Position numbers and translations under genes: made by a program. 64,000 nucleotides of DNA, taken from Alphaproteobacteria bacterium (GTDB taxonomy: Bacteria > Pseudomonadota > Alphaproteobacteria > Micropepsales > Micropepsaceae). Shown one piece after another: positions 1-7,667 of the stretch; the first letter of the stretch is position 1, and every line of letters begins with the position of its first letter. The notes beneath the pieces were generated by a model. That model was not told the DNA's origin and did no database searches. It saw only the letters and a program-made list of their open reading frames with translations. Where the stretch lies: positions 1 through 64,000 of the forward strand of contig CANHNJ010000009.1 in the NCBI GenBank assembly GCA_947462105.1. The letters are read 5' to 3'.

Positions 1-512
1 CCTGGGTGCAAGTGGTTGGGCGTAATAGATGGGGCGAGTCATTTGAATTTTGCCGGCACCGGCATGTCACGTAAGACGCAGACGCTGACAGTGCAGACCA
101 TCAGCGCCTTTCTTGATGGTATTCGCGCAGGTGACTGCAGGGCTCGGGGCCAAGTTGCAGGAATGGATCTTTCGACGAAGTAGTCGCAGTCCGGCGAAAT
201 TCATTTGCTGGTTCGAATCCCCACCGCTTACAACCCGCAAGAAACCTGGGTTTTCGCAAAAGCTCCTGACTTTTTCGCGGCAGTACGGCAATGAAGGTTA
301 CGGAAAATTCGCGTAACCCATTGCTCCAATTGGATTTTTTCGAACTTGCTCAGTCAGGTGGTTCTGAGCAGAACAGCGTCTCAATCGCGCTGAAGCCCCA
401 GTGTGACGGGACTTTCTTCAAGCTCTGGTCAGGAGGTGACCGAGAAAAAGTCAATCCGATCAACAGCTTGTCGGCTGCGGCTCAAAGATTGAAGATTTGA
501 AGAACCTTTACT
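1..512. other. Gene-poor region beside tRNA-Ser, no recognisable gene
   Basis: This stretch is visibly AT-richer than the rest of the window and holds only short open frames on both strands with no family resemblance or convincing ribosome-binding site. At about 209-226 it carries a string resembling the T-arm end of a tRNA (GGTTCGAATCC followed by CCACCGC), but the flanking stem does not pair properly and no acceptor, D or anticodon arm precedes it. Together with the adjacent tRNA-Ser this could be the decayed edge of an integrated element; that is inference only. Confidence 0.5.
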
Positions 513-602
513 TGGCGGATGGGGTGAGATTCGAACTCACGGGACCCTTGCGGGCCCGGCGGTTTTCAAGACCGCTGCCTTAAACCACTCGGCCACCCAT
601 CC
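513..602 (-). tRNA. tRNA-Ser (anticodon UGA)
   Basis: Read on the minus strand it gives a complete class II tRNA. The 7-bp acceptor is GGATGGG/CCCATCC, the D-arm begins GCCGAGTGG, and the anticodon stem GCGGT/ACCGC encloses the loop CTTGAAA, whose anticodon TGA lies at 566-568. A GC-rich long variable arm follows, then the T-arm GTGAG-TTCGAAT-CTCAC. Discriminator G and an encoded CCA (complement of 513-515) end the gene. Anticodon, long variable arm and G73 all fit serine. Confidence 0.96.
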
Positions 603-791
603 GTTGAGAGAGGCAATACTGATGCCTTTGGCCGGACGCAACCCAGTGGTTTTGCTGTCGCCTTGACGGCCTGGAACGAGACCCAAACCACGCAGCCACC
701 AGCCAGAACCGGGCAGGGCTCTGCGTCACATATCCGCTTGATTGGACTAGTTCTTTGCTGAGCGCGGCTCCTGATCTAGCGTCTACAGGCC

Positions 792-1757
792 ATGCCCGTA
801 CGATTCGAGCGTCTCGCCCTTCCGGGGGCAATCTGCCTGCTGGTTGCCGGTTGCGCCAGTTCGCCCTTGACTGCGCCGACGCCCCCGCCGTCAGCCCCGC
901 TGGTGGAGCAGCCCGTGCGCCTGCCGCCACGCGCCGGGGGCTACAAGATCGGCGAGCCCTACCAGATCGACAATGTCTGGTACTACCCGCAGGAACAGCC
1001 CACCTATGACGAAACAGGCGTCGCTTCCTGGTATGGACCGTCCTTCTATGGCCGCCCCACAGCCAACGGTGAAATCTATGACGGCGACAAGATGACTGCC
1101 GCGCACAAGACCTTGCCCCTGCCAGTGAATGTGCGCGTCACCAACCTGGAAAATGGCCGTTCCGTCATCGTGCGGGTCAACGACCGGGGCCCCTTCGCGC
1201 GCGGCCGCATCATCGACCTGTCGCGCCGCGCCGCCGAACTGCTTGACATGACGCGCGCCGGCGTCGCCAAGGTACGCGTCACCTATCTCAGCCGCGCCGA
1301 CCTGGGCGGCGGTGTGCCGATCGAGGATACTCCTCCCGCAGTCGCCAATGCGCTGCCAGCCGCTCCGGCAGGGCAGGTGGCCAGTGCCACGCTGGGTGCC
1401 CTGGCGGGCGCGGCTGTCGCCGCGCCGGTACAGAGAGCTGCCATGCCCGCGCCGGTGGCCACGGCGCCGCTGGCATCGGTTTCCACCGAGCCGACTGGCA
1501 GGGTGGATCAGGTTCCGGTGGCGCCGGTGACACGGCTGTATATCCAAGTCGGGGCCTTTGGCAGCATCGCCAATGCCCAGCGCCTGCAGGGCAGGCTGGG
1601 TGGCGGGCTGCAGATTTCGCCGATACAGCACAACGGCCAGACCCTCTATAGATTGCGGACCGGTCCGCTGGCGTCGGTATCAGATGCCGATGCCGCGCTG
1701 TCGCGCATCAATGTCCAGGACGGCGGCGGCGATGCCCGCATCGTCGTCGACCAGTAA
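792..1757 (+). CDS. rlpA: RlpA-family septal ring lytic transglycosylase lipoprotein
   Basis: Outer-membrane lipoprotein that cleaves peptidoglycan glycan strands lacking stem peptides and acts at the division septum. The N-terminus has a lipobox (VAGC) with the lipidated cysteine at residue 21, then a proline-rich linker. The double-psi beta-barrel domain spans about residues 75-165 (TGVASWYG, then NGEIYD with the putative catalytic Glu94, and RVNDRGPF with a conserved Asp). A long Ala/Pro-rich linker leads to a C-terminal SPOR domain (about 245-321, beginning LYIQVGAFGS) that binds denuded glycans at the septum. The ATG at 792 directly precedes the signal peptide. It lies 15 bp upstream of a D-Ala-D-Ala carboxypeptidase gene, a common alphaproteobacterial pairing for cell-wall remodelling. 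Confidence 0.93.
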   Translation: MPVRFERLALPGAICLLVAGCASSPLTAPTPPPSAPLVEQPVRLPPRAGGYKIGEPYQIDNVWYYPQEQPTYDETGVASWYGPSFYGRPTANGEIYDGDKMTAAHKTLPLPVNVRVTNLENGRSVIVRVNDRGPFARGRIIDLSRRAAELLDMTRAGVAKVRVTYLSRADLGGGVPIEDTPPAVANALPAAPAGQVASATLGALAGAAVAAPVQRAAMPAPVATAPLASVSTEPTGRVDQVPVAPVTRLYIQVGAFGSIANAQRLQGRLGGGLQISPIQHNGQTLYRLRTGPLASVSDADAALSRINVQDGGGDARIVVDQ

Positions 1758-1772
1758 CATCACGGAGTCCGC

Positions 1773-2939
1773 ATGCGCCGTTTACTTCTCGTCCTGCCTT
1801 TTCTGTTCGCCTTCGCGCCAGTGGCGAAAGCCGCACTGGACACGCGGGCGGAACACGCCCTGCTGATGGATGGCGAGAGCGGGCAGGTGCTGTGGCAGAA
1901 AGACGGCACGACGCCGATGGCGCCGGCCTCCATGTCCAAGCTCATGACCACCGAGCTGATCTTCCAGCGGATTAAGGATGGCCGGCTAAATCTGACCGAC
2001 ACCTTTCTGGTTTCGGAAGCGGCATGGCGGCACAACCTGAACGGCTCTTCCAGCTTCGCCCGCGTCGGTGATCGCCTGACGGTGGAAGACCTGATCCGCC
2101 GCATCGTCATCGCCTCGGGCAATGACGCCTGCATGGTGGTGGCCGAGGGCATCGGCGGCACGACCCAGAACTTCATCCGGATGATGAACGAACGCGCCAG
2201 GCAGCTCGGACTGGCGCAATCCACCTTCGTCAACGCCGATGGCCTGCCGGAACCGGCGGGCCAGTTGATGAGTGCGCTCGACCTCGCCAAGCTGGCGCGG
2301 CACCTGATCCGCGACTATCCGCAATATTATCGCTACTTCAGCGAGAAGAGCATCACGGTCAGTGATCGCGGCAAGGAAATCACCCAGCCCAACCGTGACC
2401 TGGTGCTGAACATGCTGCCCGGTGCTGATGGTCTCAAGACCGGGCACACCGACCTTGCTGGTTACGGCATCACCTCTTCGGCCAAGCGCGGCGAACAGCG
2501 CCTGATCCTGGTGCTCAATGGCCTGCGCTATCCCGAATACAGCAATGACTATTTCCCCAATATTCGCCGCGCCGAAGAATCGACAAGGCTGCTGGAGCAG
2601 GCCTTCCGCGAATTTCGCCGCTACCCGGTCTATGCCGCCAACCAGGTGATCGCACAGGCGCCGGTGACGGACGGCGCGGCGCTGACCGTGCCGGTGACGG
2701 CGGGCCAGGGATTGGCCGTGACCATGCTGGTGGATTCCAAGGCGGGCATGAAGACGGCCCTGACGATGAACCCCAACCTGACCGCGCCCATCGCGGCGGG
2801 CCAGCGCATCGGCGCGCTGACTGTCACTGCGCCGAACTTCCCCAACCTGACCGTGCCGGTCTATGCGGCGCAGGCTGTGCCGCAGGCCAACATCGCCGTG
2901 CGGCTGTGGCGCAAGGCGAAAGGGTTGATCGGGCTGTGA
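1773..2939 (+). CDS. dacC: D-alanyl-D-alanine carboxypeptidase (PBP5/6 family)
   Basis: Periplasmic, membrane-anchored serine carboxypeptidase that removes the terminal D-Ala of peptidoglycan pentapeptides. A cleavable signal peptide covers about residues 1-20. All three penicillin-binding motifs are present: SMSK (Ser52-Lys55), SGN (114-116) and KTG (222-224). The C-terminal third matches the beta-sandwich PBP5_C domain, and a basic C-terminal segment (VRLWRKAKGLIGL) looks like the amphipathic membrane anchor. Length (388 aa) is typical. The stop codon overlaps the tmk start (GTGA), so the two genes are probably cotranscribed. The family assignment is secure; the particular paralogue name (dacC, dacF or dacA) is less so. 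Confidence 0.93.
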   Translation: MRRLLLVLPFLFAFAPVAKAALDTRAEHALLMDGESGQVLWQKDGTTPMAPASMSKLMTTELIFQRIKDGRLNLTDTFLVSEAAWRHNLNGSSSFARVGDRLTVEDLIRRIVIASGNDACMVVAEGIGGTTQNFIRMMNERARQLGLAQSTFVNADGLPEPAGQLMSALDLAKLARHLIRDYPQYYRYFSEKSITVSDRGKEITQPNRDLVLNMLPGADGLKTGHTDLAGYGITSSAKRGEQRLILVLNGLRYPEYSNDYFPNIRRAEESTRLLEQAFREFRRYPVYAANQVIAQAPVTDGAALTVPVTAGQGLAVTMLVDSKAGMKTALTMNPNLTAPIAAGQRIGALTVTAPNFPNLTVPVYAAQAVPQANIAVRLWRKAKGLIGL

Positions 2940-3565
2940 CGCCGGGCCGCTTCATCACGCTGGAAGGCGGGGAGGGTACGGGCAAGTCCACCCAGCTACG
3001 CCGTCTTGCCGCCGCGCTGGAGCAACATGGTCTCACGGTCGTGAAGACGCGCGAGCCCGGCGGTTCGCCCGGCGCCGAACAGATCCGCAAGCTGGTGGTG
3101 GAAGGCGAGGGCGGGCGCTGGAATCCGATCACCGAAACGCTGCTGGTCTATGCCGCCCGCGCCGACCATGTCGCGCGCACCATCGGCCCGGCGCTGGCGC
3201 GGGGCGAATGGGTGGTCTCGGACCGCTTCAACGATTCCACCTACGCCTATCAGGGTGCGGGCCGCGGCGTGGAACGCGAAACCATCCGCCGCATCGATGC
3301 CGCCGTGCTGGATGATTTCAAGCCGGACCTGACGCTGATCCTGGACCTGCCGGTGGAAACCGGCCTTGCCCGCGCGGGCGCACGCGGCGGGCTCGAGAAC
3401 CGCTTCGAGGGCTTCGACCAGGATTTCCACGAGCGCATGCGCAAGGCCTTCCTGGATATCGCCCGGCGCCAGCCCGACCGCTGCCGGGTGATCGACGCCA
3501 CGGGCGACAAGACCCAGGTCGCCGCGGCGATTTGGGAGGCCGTGCAGGCCCGTTTCGCCCTATAA
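2936..3565 (+). CDS. tmk: Thymidylate kinase
   Basis: Phosphorylates dTMP to dTDP with ATP. The P-loop GGEGTGKST sits at residues 11-19, followed by the TREPGGSPGAEQIR motif (dTMP binding) and the SDRFNDSTYAYQG segment. I chose the GTG at 2936, which overlaps the stop of the preceding gene and puts the P-loop at the usual distance from the N-terminus; an in-frame ATG at 2906 would add ten residues from inside the upstream gene and is unlikely. The product is 209 aa, normal for the family. The tmk-holB-tatD-metallohydrolase order is a widespread bacterial arrangement. Confidence 0.96.
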   Translation: MTPGRFITLEGGEGTGKSTQLRRLAAALEQHGLTVVKTREPGGSPGAEQIRKLVVEGEGGRWNPITETLLVYAARADHVARTIGPALARGEWVVSDRFNDSTYAYQGAGRGVERETIRRIDAAVLDDFKPDLTLILDLPVETGLARAGARGGLENRFEGFDQDFHERMRKAFLDIARRQPDRCRVIDATGDKTQVAAAIWEAVQARFAL

Positions 3566-3571
3566 TTCGTC

Positions 3572-4627
3572 ATGGCCAAGCGCAAAATCTCCAGTGACGA
3601 GGATTTCGAGTCCGACCGCATTGCCGGTTTTCCGCATCCACGCGAGGCAGCCGACCTGCTGGGACAGGACAAGGCGCTGGCGCTGGCCGCGAAGGCCCTG
3701 CGCAGTGGCCGCCCGCCCCACGCCTGGCTGATCACCGGCCCGCCCGGCATCGGCAAGGCGACTCTGGCCTATCGCATGGCGCGCACCTTGTTGCGTCATG
3801 GCGCGACGGCGGAAGGCCCTGCCGATCTTTCCGTGCCACCGGATGATGCGGTGGCGCGCCAGGTCGCGGCGCGGGCCCATCCGGGCCTGCTGGTGCTCAA
3901 GCGCGGCCTCAACAAGGCCGGCAAGCCACAGACCGAATTGCCGGTGGATGAAGTGCGCCGTCTCTCGGGCTTTTTCGGCATGACCTCGGGCGCGGGCGGC
4001 TGGCGTGTCGCCATTGTCGATCCGGCAGACGACATGAACGAGAACGCCGCCAACGCGCTTCTCAAGCAACTGGAAGAGCCGCCGCAGAATGCCATGCTGC
4101 TGTTGCTGTCGCACCGGCCCGGACGGCTCCTGCCCACCATCCGTTCGCGCTGCCGCCGTCTCGACCTTTCGCCACTACCCGATGCAATGGTGGAGCGCGC
4201 GCTGGAGAATTTCCTGCCCGGCACGGACCGTGAGGAACGTGCGGCGCTGGCGCGGCTCTCGGGCGGCAGCATTGGCGCGGCCCTGACACTGGCCGAGGGG
4301 GATGGCGCCATGCTGGCGCAGGAGGCCGACCGCTTGCTGGACGCGGCGCGCGATCCCGACATGGTGGCGCTCCATGCGCTGGGTGAGAAGATCAGCCGCA
4401 TCCGCGACGGGCTTTCGCTCTATGGCGGCTTTCTGCTCGAGACGCTGGTGACGCGGGTGCGCGCCAGGGCGCGCGCCGGCAGCGATGCCGGGCGCTGGGC
4501 CATGCTGGCGGCGCGGCTGGAGGAATTGTTCGCCCGTTCCGACGGCCTGAACCTGGAACCGCGCCAGACGGTGCTGAGCGCGGCCCGCATGATCGCCGGA
4601 ACGGCACGGCGCTCGGGAAATATCTGA
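3572..4627 (+). CDS. holB: DNA polymerase III subunit delta'
   Basis: Clamp-loader subunit that helps load the beta sliding clamp. An AAA+ core is evident: a Walker A-like GPPGIGKAT near residue 50, a Walker B region (VAIVDPADDMNENAANALLKQLEEPP) and a sensor 1 segment (LSHRPGRLLPTIRSRC), the last being the hallmark SRC motif of clamp-loader ATPases. No CxxC zinc module was noticed in the N-terminal region. The gene lies 6 bp after tmk, and its TGA is followed directly by the tatD ATG. Length 351 aa is normal. Confidence 0.94.
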   Translation: MAKRKISSDEDFESDRIAGFPHPREAADLLGQDKALALAAKALRSGRPPHAWLITGPPGIGKATLAYRMARTLLRHGATAEGPADLSVPPDDAVARQVAARAHPGLLVLKRGLNKAGKPQTELPVDEVRRLSGFFGMTSGAGGWRVAIVDPADDMNENAANALLKQLEEPPQNAMLLLLSHRPGRLLPTIRSRCRRLDLSPLPDAMVERALENFLPGTDREERAALARLSGGSIGAALTLAEGDGAMLAQEADRLLDAARDPDMVALHALGEKISRIRDGLSLYGGFLLETLVTRVRARARAGSDAGRWAMLAARLEELFARSDGLNLEPRQTVLSAARMIAGTARRSGNI

Positions 4628-5437
4628 ATGTTGATCGATAGCCATTGCCATCTCGATTTCCCCGAGCTTGCCGCCGACGCCGATGGCGTGGTGGCGCGGG
4701 CCAGGGCGTCGGGCATCGGCGCGATGGTGACCATCGGCACCGAGCTGGCGCGCTTTCCCGACGTGCTGGCGATGGCCGAGCGGTTTGACAATGTCTGGTG
4801 CAGCGTCGGCACCCATCCGCATGAATCCGCCAAGGAGCTGGTGACCGATCCCGCGCCGCTGCTGGCGCATGTGGCGCATCCCAAGGTGGTCGCTATCGGC
4901 GAAACCGGGCTTGATTATTACTATGAACACAGCCCGCGCCCGCCACAGATCATGAGTTTCCGCGCCCATATCGCGGCGGCGCGTGCAGCAGGATTGCCGG
5001 TGATCGTGCATACGCGCGACGCCGATGACGACACCATCGCCGTGCTGGAAGACGAGATGGGGAAGGGCGCCTTCACCGGCCTGATCCACTGCTTCACCGG
5101 TACCCAGCGGCTGGCCGACGCATCGCTGGCGCTGGGCCTGTCGATCTCGGTCTCCGGCATCGCCACCTTCAAGAATTCCGGCGCGCTGCGCGACGTCATC
5201 AAGAGCGTGCCGCTGGACCGGCTGCTGGTGGAAACCGATGCGCCGTTCCTGGCGCCGGTGCCGCACCGGGGCAAGACCAATGAACCGGCTTTCGTCGTGC
5301 ACACCGCCGCCATGCTGGCCGGTCTCAAGGACGTGACGCCGGAAGAACTCGCGGCCGCCACCACCGGCAATTTCTTTCGTCTCTTCACCAAGGCGAAGCG
5401 GCCCGGCGCGACAGCGCCAAACCAGACAAAGCCATGA
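4628..5437 (+). CDS. tatD: TatD-family metal-dependent deoxyribonuclease
   Basis: TIM-barrel metal-dependent hydrolase of the TatD (YcfH-like) family, with 3'-5' exonuclease or DNA-repair roles in characterised members. It shows the N-terminal SHCHLDFPEL metal-binding motif (His6 and His8), the GETGLDYYY segment with the bridging Glu, PVIVHTRDAD, LIHCFTG and the C-terminal ETDAPFLAP motif with the catalytic Asp. Length is 269 aa. It starts immediately after the holB stop and overlaps the next gene by 4 bp (ATGA), so it belongs to the tmk-holB operon. Confidence 0.94.
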   Translation: MLIDSHCHLDFPELAADADGVVARARASGIGAMVTIGTELARFPDVLAMAERFDNVWCSVGTHPHESAKELVTDPAPLLAHVAHPKVVAIGETGLDYYYEHSPRPPQIMSFRAHIAAARAAGLPVIVHTRDADDDTIAVLEDEMGKGAFTGLIHCFTGTQRLADASLALGLSISVSGIATFKNSGALRDVIKSVPLDRLLVETDAPFLAPVPHRGKTNEPAFVVHTAAMLAGLKDVTPEELAAATTGNFFRLFTKAKRPGATAPNQTKP

Positions 5438-6249
5438 CGCTCCAGGTACGCATCCTGGGCTGCGGTTCCTCGGGCGGCGTGCCACGGTTGGGCGGGCCCG
5501 ATGGCGCGGGATACTGGGGGGCCTGTGATCCCGGCAATCCGAAGAACCGCCGCAGCCGTTGCTCGATCCTGGTGCAGCGGGGTAGCGGTGCGCAGACTAC
5601 CAATGTCCTGGTGGACACATCGCCGGACATGCGCGCGCAGTTGCTGGCGGCGCAGGTGGGCCGGCTGGATGGCATCCTCATCACCCATGACCATGCCGAC
5701 CAGACGCACGGCATGGATGATCTGCGCGTGCTGGCGCTGGCACAGGGCGGCAAGAAGCTGGACCTGTTGAGCGACCAGTTCGCCTTGGACAGCCTGGCGC
5801 GCAAGTTTGGCTATGTCTTCAAGACGCCGCCCGACCGCGATTATCCGGCCATCGTCAGCGCGCATGTGCTGGAGGAACCTTTCGTGCCGCACCACATTCC
5901 GGGCCCCGGCGGCGATGTCTCGGTGCTGGCGTTCGGGCAGGGGCATGGCCGCATTCGCAGCCTGGGGTTTCGCTTCGGCAACCTGGCCTATTCGCCGGAC
6001 GTGGACGCCCTTGACGCGGACGCCTTCGCGGCGCTGGAAGGGGTCGAATACTGGATCGTCGACGCGCTGCGCCACACCCCCCATCCCAGCCATGCCCATG
6101 TCGAACGCACGCTGGAATGGATTGCGCGGGTGAAACCGAAACGGGCCATCCTCACCAACATGCATGTCGATCTGGATTATGAAGCCCTGAAGGCGGCGCT
6201 GCCGCCGGGCGTCGAACCGGCCCATGACGGCATGATCATCCGGGCCTAA
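5434..6249 (+). CDS. MBL-fold metallo-hydrolase (PhnP-like)
   Basis: Cytosolic metallo-beta-lactamase-fold hydrolase. The characteristic HxHxDH motif appears as THDHADQTHG, preceded by GCGSSGGVPR at the N-terminus, an arrangement typical of the PhnP-like cyclic phosphodiesterase branch. Further metal ligands are likely in the PHHIPG and NMHVDLDYE segments. In many alphaproteobacteria this gene directly follows tatD, as here (ATGA overlap), but its physiological substrate is not established, so I give no gene name. The 271-aa length is usual. Confidence 0.9.
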   Translation: MTLQVRILGCGSSGGVPRLGGPDGAGYWGACDPGNPKNRRSRCSILVQRGSGAQTTNVLVDTSPDMRAQLLAAQVGRLDGILITHDHADQTHGMDDLRVLALAQGGKKLDLLSDQFALDSLARKFGYVFKTPPDRDYPAIVSAHVLEEPFVPHHIPGPGGDVSVLAFGQGHGRIRSLGFRFGNLAYSPDVDALDADAFAALEGVEYWIVDALRHTPHPSHAHVERTLEWIARVKPKRAILTNMHVDLDYEALKAALPPGVEPAHDGMIIRA

Positions 6250-6368
6250 GCCCCGTATATTCAATACAGAATGCCGGGGGAGGATAGCAGCGCGCCAGGT
6301 TTTGCCGTCAAGCAGCGGATTTCAATTGCTATTTGGCGCACGGAGCAGGGTGGATAGGCACCCTCGTA

Positions 6369-6530
6369 TCAGGTTTTTTCGCCGTCAGGTTTGGGAGCGG
6401 ACGTCACCTTGCCATCGCCGGTGGCAGGCTGCTCGGCATAGCGCTTGTTGTATTCGGCTATGAGATCGCGGCGATGCTTGCCGCGAGACGGGCTGATCGG
6501 CCGTTTGGGCGGCTTCTCATAGACCGCCAT
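6369..6530 (-). CDS. Small basic hypothetical protein (53 aa)
   Basis: The frame starts at the ATG complementary to 6528-6530 and encodes a 53-aa highly basic, Pro-rich peptide beginning MAVYEKPPKRPISPSRGKH. An upstream in-frame ATG would give 69 aa, but the chosen start lies one base after the stop of the preceding small ORF, which suggests translational coupling. There is no signal peptide or membrane segment. I do not recognise a family. It runs divergently from mazG together with the ORF at 6532-6708. Confidence 0.45.
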   Translation of the reverse strand: MAVYEKPPKRPISPSRGKHRRDLIAEYNKRYAEQPATGDGKVTSAPKPDGEKT

Positions 6531-6531
6531 G

Positions 6532-6708
6532 TTACCGGCCCTGGTGACGGATGATCCGCTGCTTGGGCTGCTTGGCACCCTTGGCGCCGGTCTTGCCCTG
6601 GGTCTTGGTATCGCCGTGGGTATTGGAGGCAGCGGCAGCGGCCTGTTTTGCCTTGAGCGCCGCCAGGGCGCGGGTCTTCATGTCGGTGGGGGGCGATTCA
6701 TTGCTCAT
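6532..6708 (-). CDS. Small Lys/Ala-rich hypothetical protein (58 aa)
   Basis: A 58-codon frame starting MSNESPPTDMKTRALAALK and ending KQRIIRHQGR. It is rich in Ala, Lys and Gln, probably helical in its first half, and strongly basic. It ends one base before the ATG of the next small ORF, so the two form a compact unit reading away from mazG. The AT-rich block at about 6750-6780 between it and mazG could house divergent promoters. No family is recognised; the support is an open frame, natural start context and tight coupling. Confidence 0.4.
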   Translation of the reverse strand: MSNESPPTDMKTRALAALKAKQAAAAASNTHGDTKTQGKTGAKGAKQPKQRIIRHQGR

Positions 6709-6835
6709 GCCCCAATTCTATCATGGCTGCGGCCAAAGTCACCGGCATTATTTCCCATAATATTACTTATACGATAAATTGGACTGAGGCGAAATGGCTG
6801 GCGCGCCGGCTGCACCCGCGCCCTAACGTGCCGCC

Positions 6836-7627
6836 ATGACGACTCTCAAGCCTTCCCGCGACATAGCCACCCTGGTCGAGATCATGCGCGTGCTGCGCGC
6901 GCCAGGCGGCTGTCCCTGGGACCGCGACCAAAGCTTCGCCACCATCGCACCTTACACCATCGAGGAAGCCTATGAGGTCGCTTCGGCGATCGAGGAACAG
7001 GATTGGACCTCGCTGCCCGGCGAGCTGGGCGACCTGCTTTTCCAGGCCGTGTTCCATGCCCAGATGGCCTCGGAGGCCGGCCTGTTCGATTTTGGCGATG
7101 TGATCGAGGCCGTCACCACCAAGATGATCCGCCGCCATCCGCATGTCTTTGGCGATGAAGGCGCCAAGCACAATGCCGAAGACCAGAAAGCCTATTGGGA
7201 GTCCCTGAAGGCCGAAGAACGCAAGGCCAAGGCCCAGCATGGCGTACTGGACGATGTGCCCAGCGCCCTTCCCGCCCTGGTACGGGCCGAAAAGCTTCAG
7301 AAGCGCGCTTCAAGTGTCGGTTTCGACTGGAACAATGCCGAACATGTGCTGGCCAAGATCGCCGAAGAAGCCCGCGAAGTGGTCGAGGCCCCAACCCAGG
7401 CCGACCGCGCGGAAGAACTGGGCGACCTCCTCTTCGTCGTCGCCAACCTGGCGCGGCACCTGAAGGTCGATCCGGAAGCCGCGCTGCGCGCCGCCAATGC
7501 CAAGTTTACACGCCGCTTCCGCCACATCGAGGCGTCGCTGGCGGCGAAGGGCTCAAGCCCTGCGGCGGCCACGCTGGAGGAAATGGAAGCCCTGTGGCAG
7601 GACGCCAAGGCCAAGGGCATCAAGTAG
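6836..7627 (+). CDS. mazG: Nucleoside triphosphate pyrophosphohydrolase MazG
   Basis: All-alpha NTP pyrophosphatase that hydrolyses (d)NTPs to monophosphates and PPi, a house-cleaning role. Two MazG domains are visible. The first contains LRAPGGCPWDRDQS and the metal-binding helices EEAYEVASAIEE and ELGDLLFQAVFHAQMA. The second contains KIAEEAREVVEA and AEELGDLLFVVANLARHL. This EExxE...ExxD duplication is diagnostic. Length 263 aa is normal. The gene is convergent with hflX, only about 40 bp apart, in the usual alphaproteobacterial neighbourhood of hfq and hflX. Confidence 0.96.
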   Translation: MTTLKPSRDIATLVEIMRVLRAPGGCPWDRDQSFATIAPYTIEEAYEVASAIEEQDWTSLPGELGDLLFQAVFHAQMASEAGLFDFGDVIEAVTTKMIRRHPHVFGDEGAKHNAEDQKAYWESLKAEERKAKAQHGVLDDVPSALPALVRAEKLQKRASSVGFDWNNAEHVLAKIAEEAREVVEAPTQADRAEELGDLLFVVANLARHLKVDPEAALRAANAKFTRRFRHIEASLAAKGSSPAAATLEEMEALWQDAKAKGIK

Positions 7628-7667
7628 CAAGGAGCGCCCTGCCCGGCTGCGGACTTCATTGTCCACA

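Noticed and set aside
190..260. A possible tmRNA 3' end or tRNA gene
   Set aside because: The T-loop-like string lacks a matching T-stem and acceptor, and no tag-peptide reading frame was found in 1-512.
4175..6264. Two long minus-strand frames (436 and 447 codons)
   Set aside because: Antisense to tatD, holB and the metallo-hydrolase gene; no motifs.
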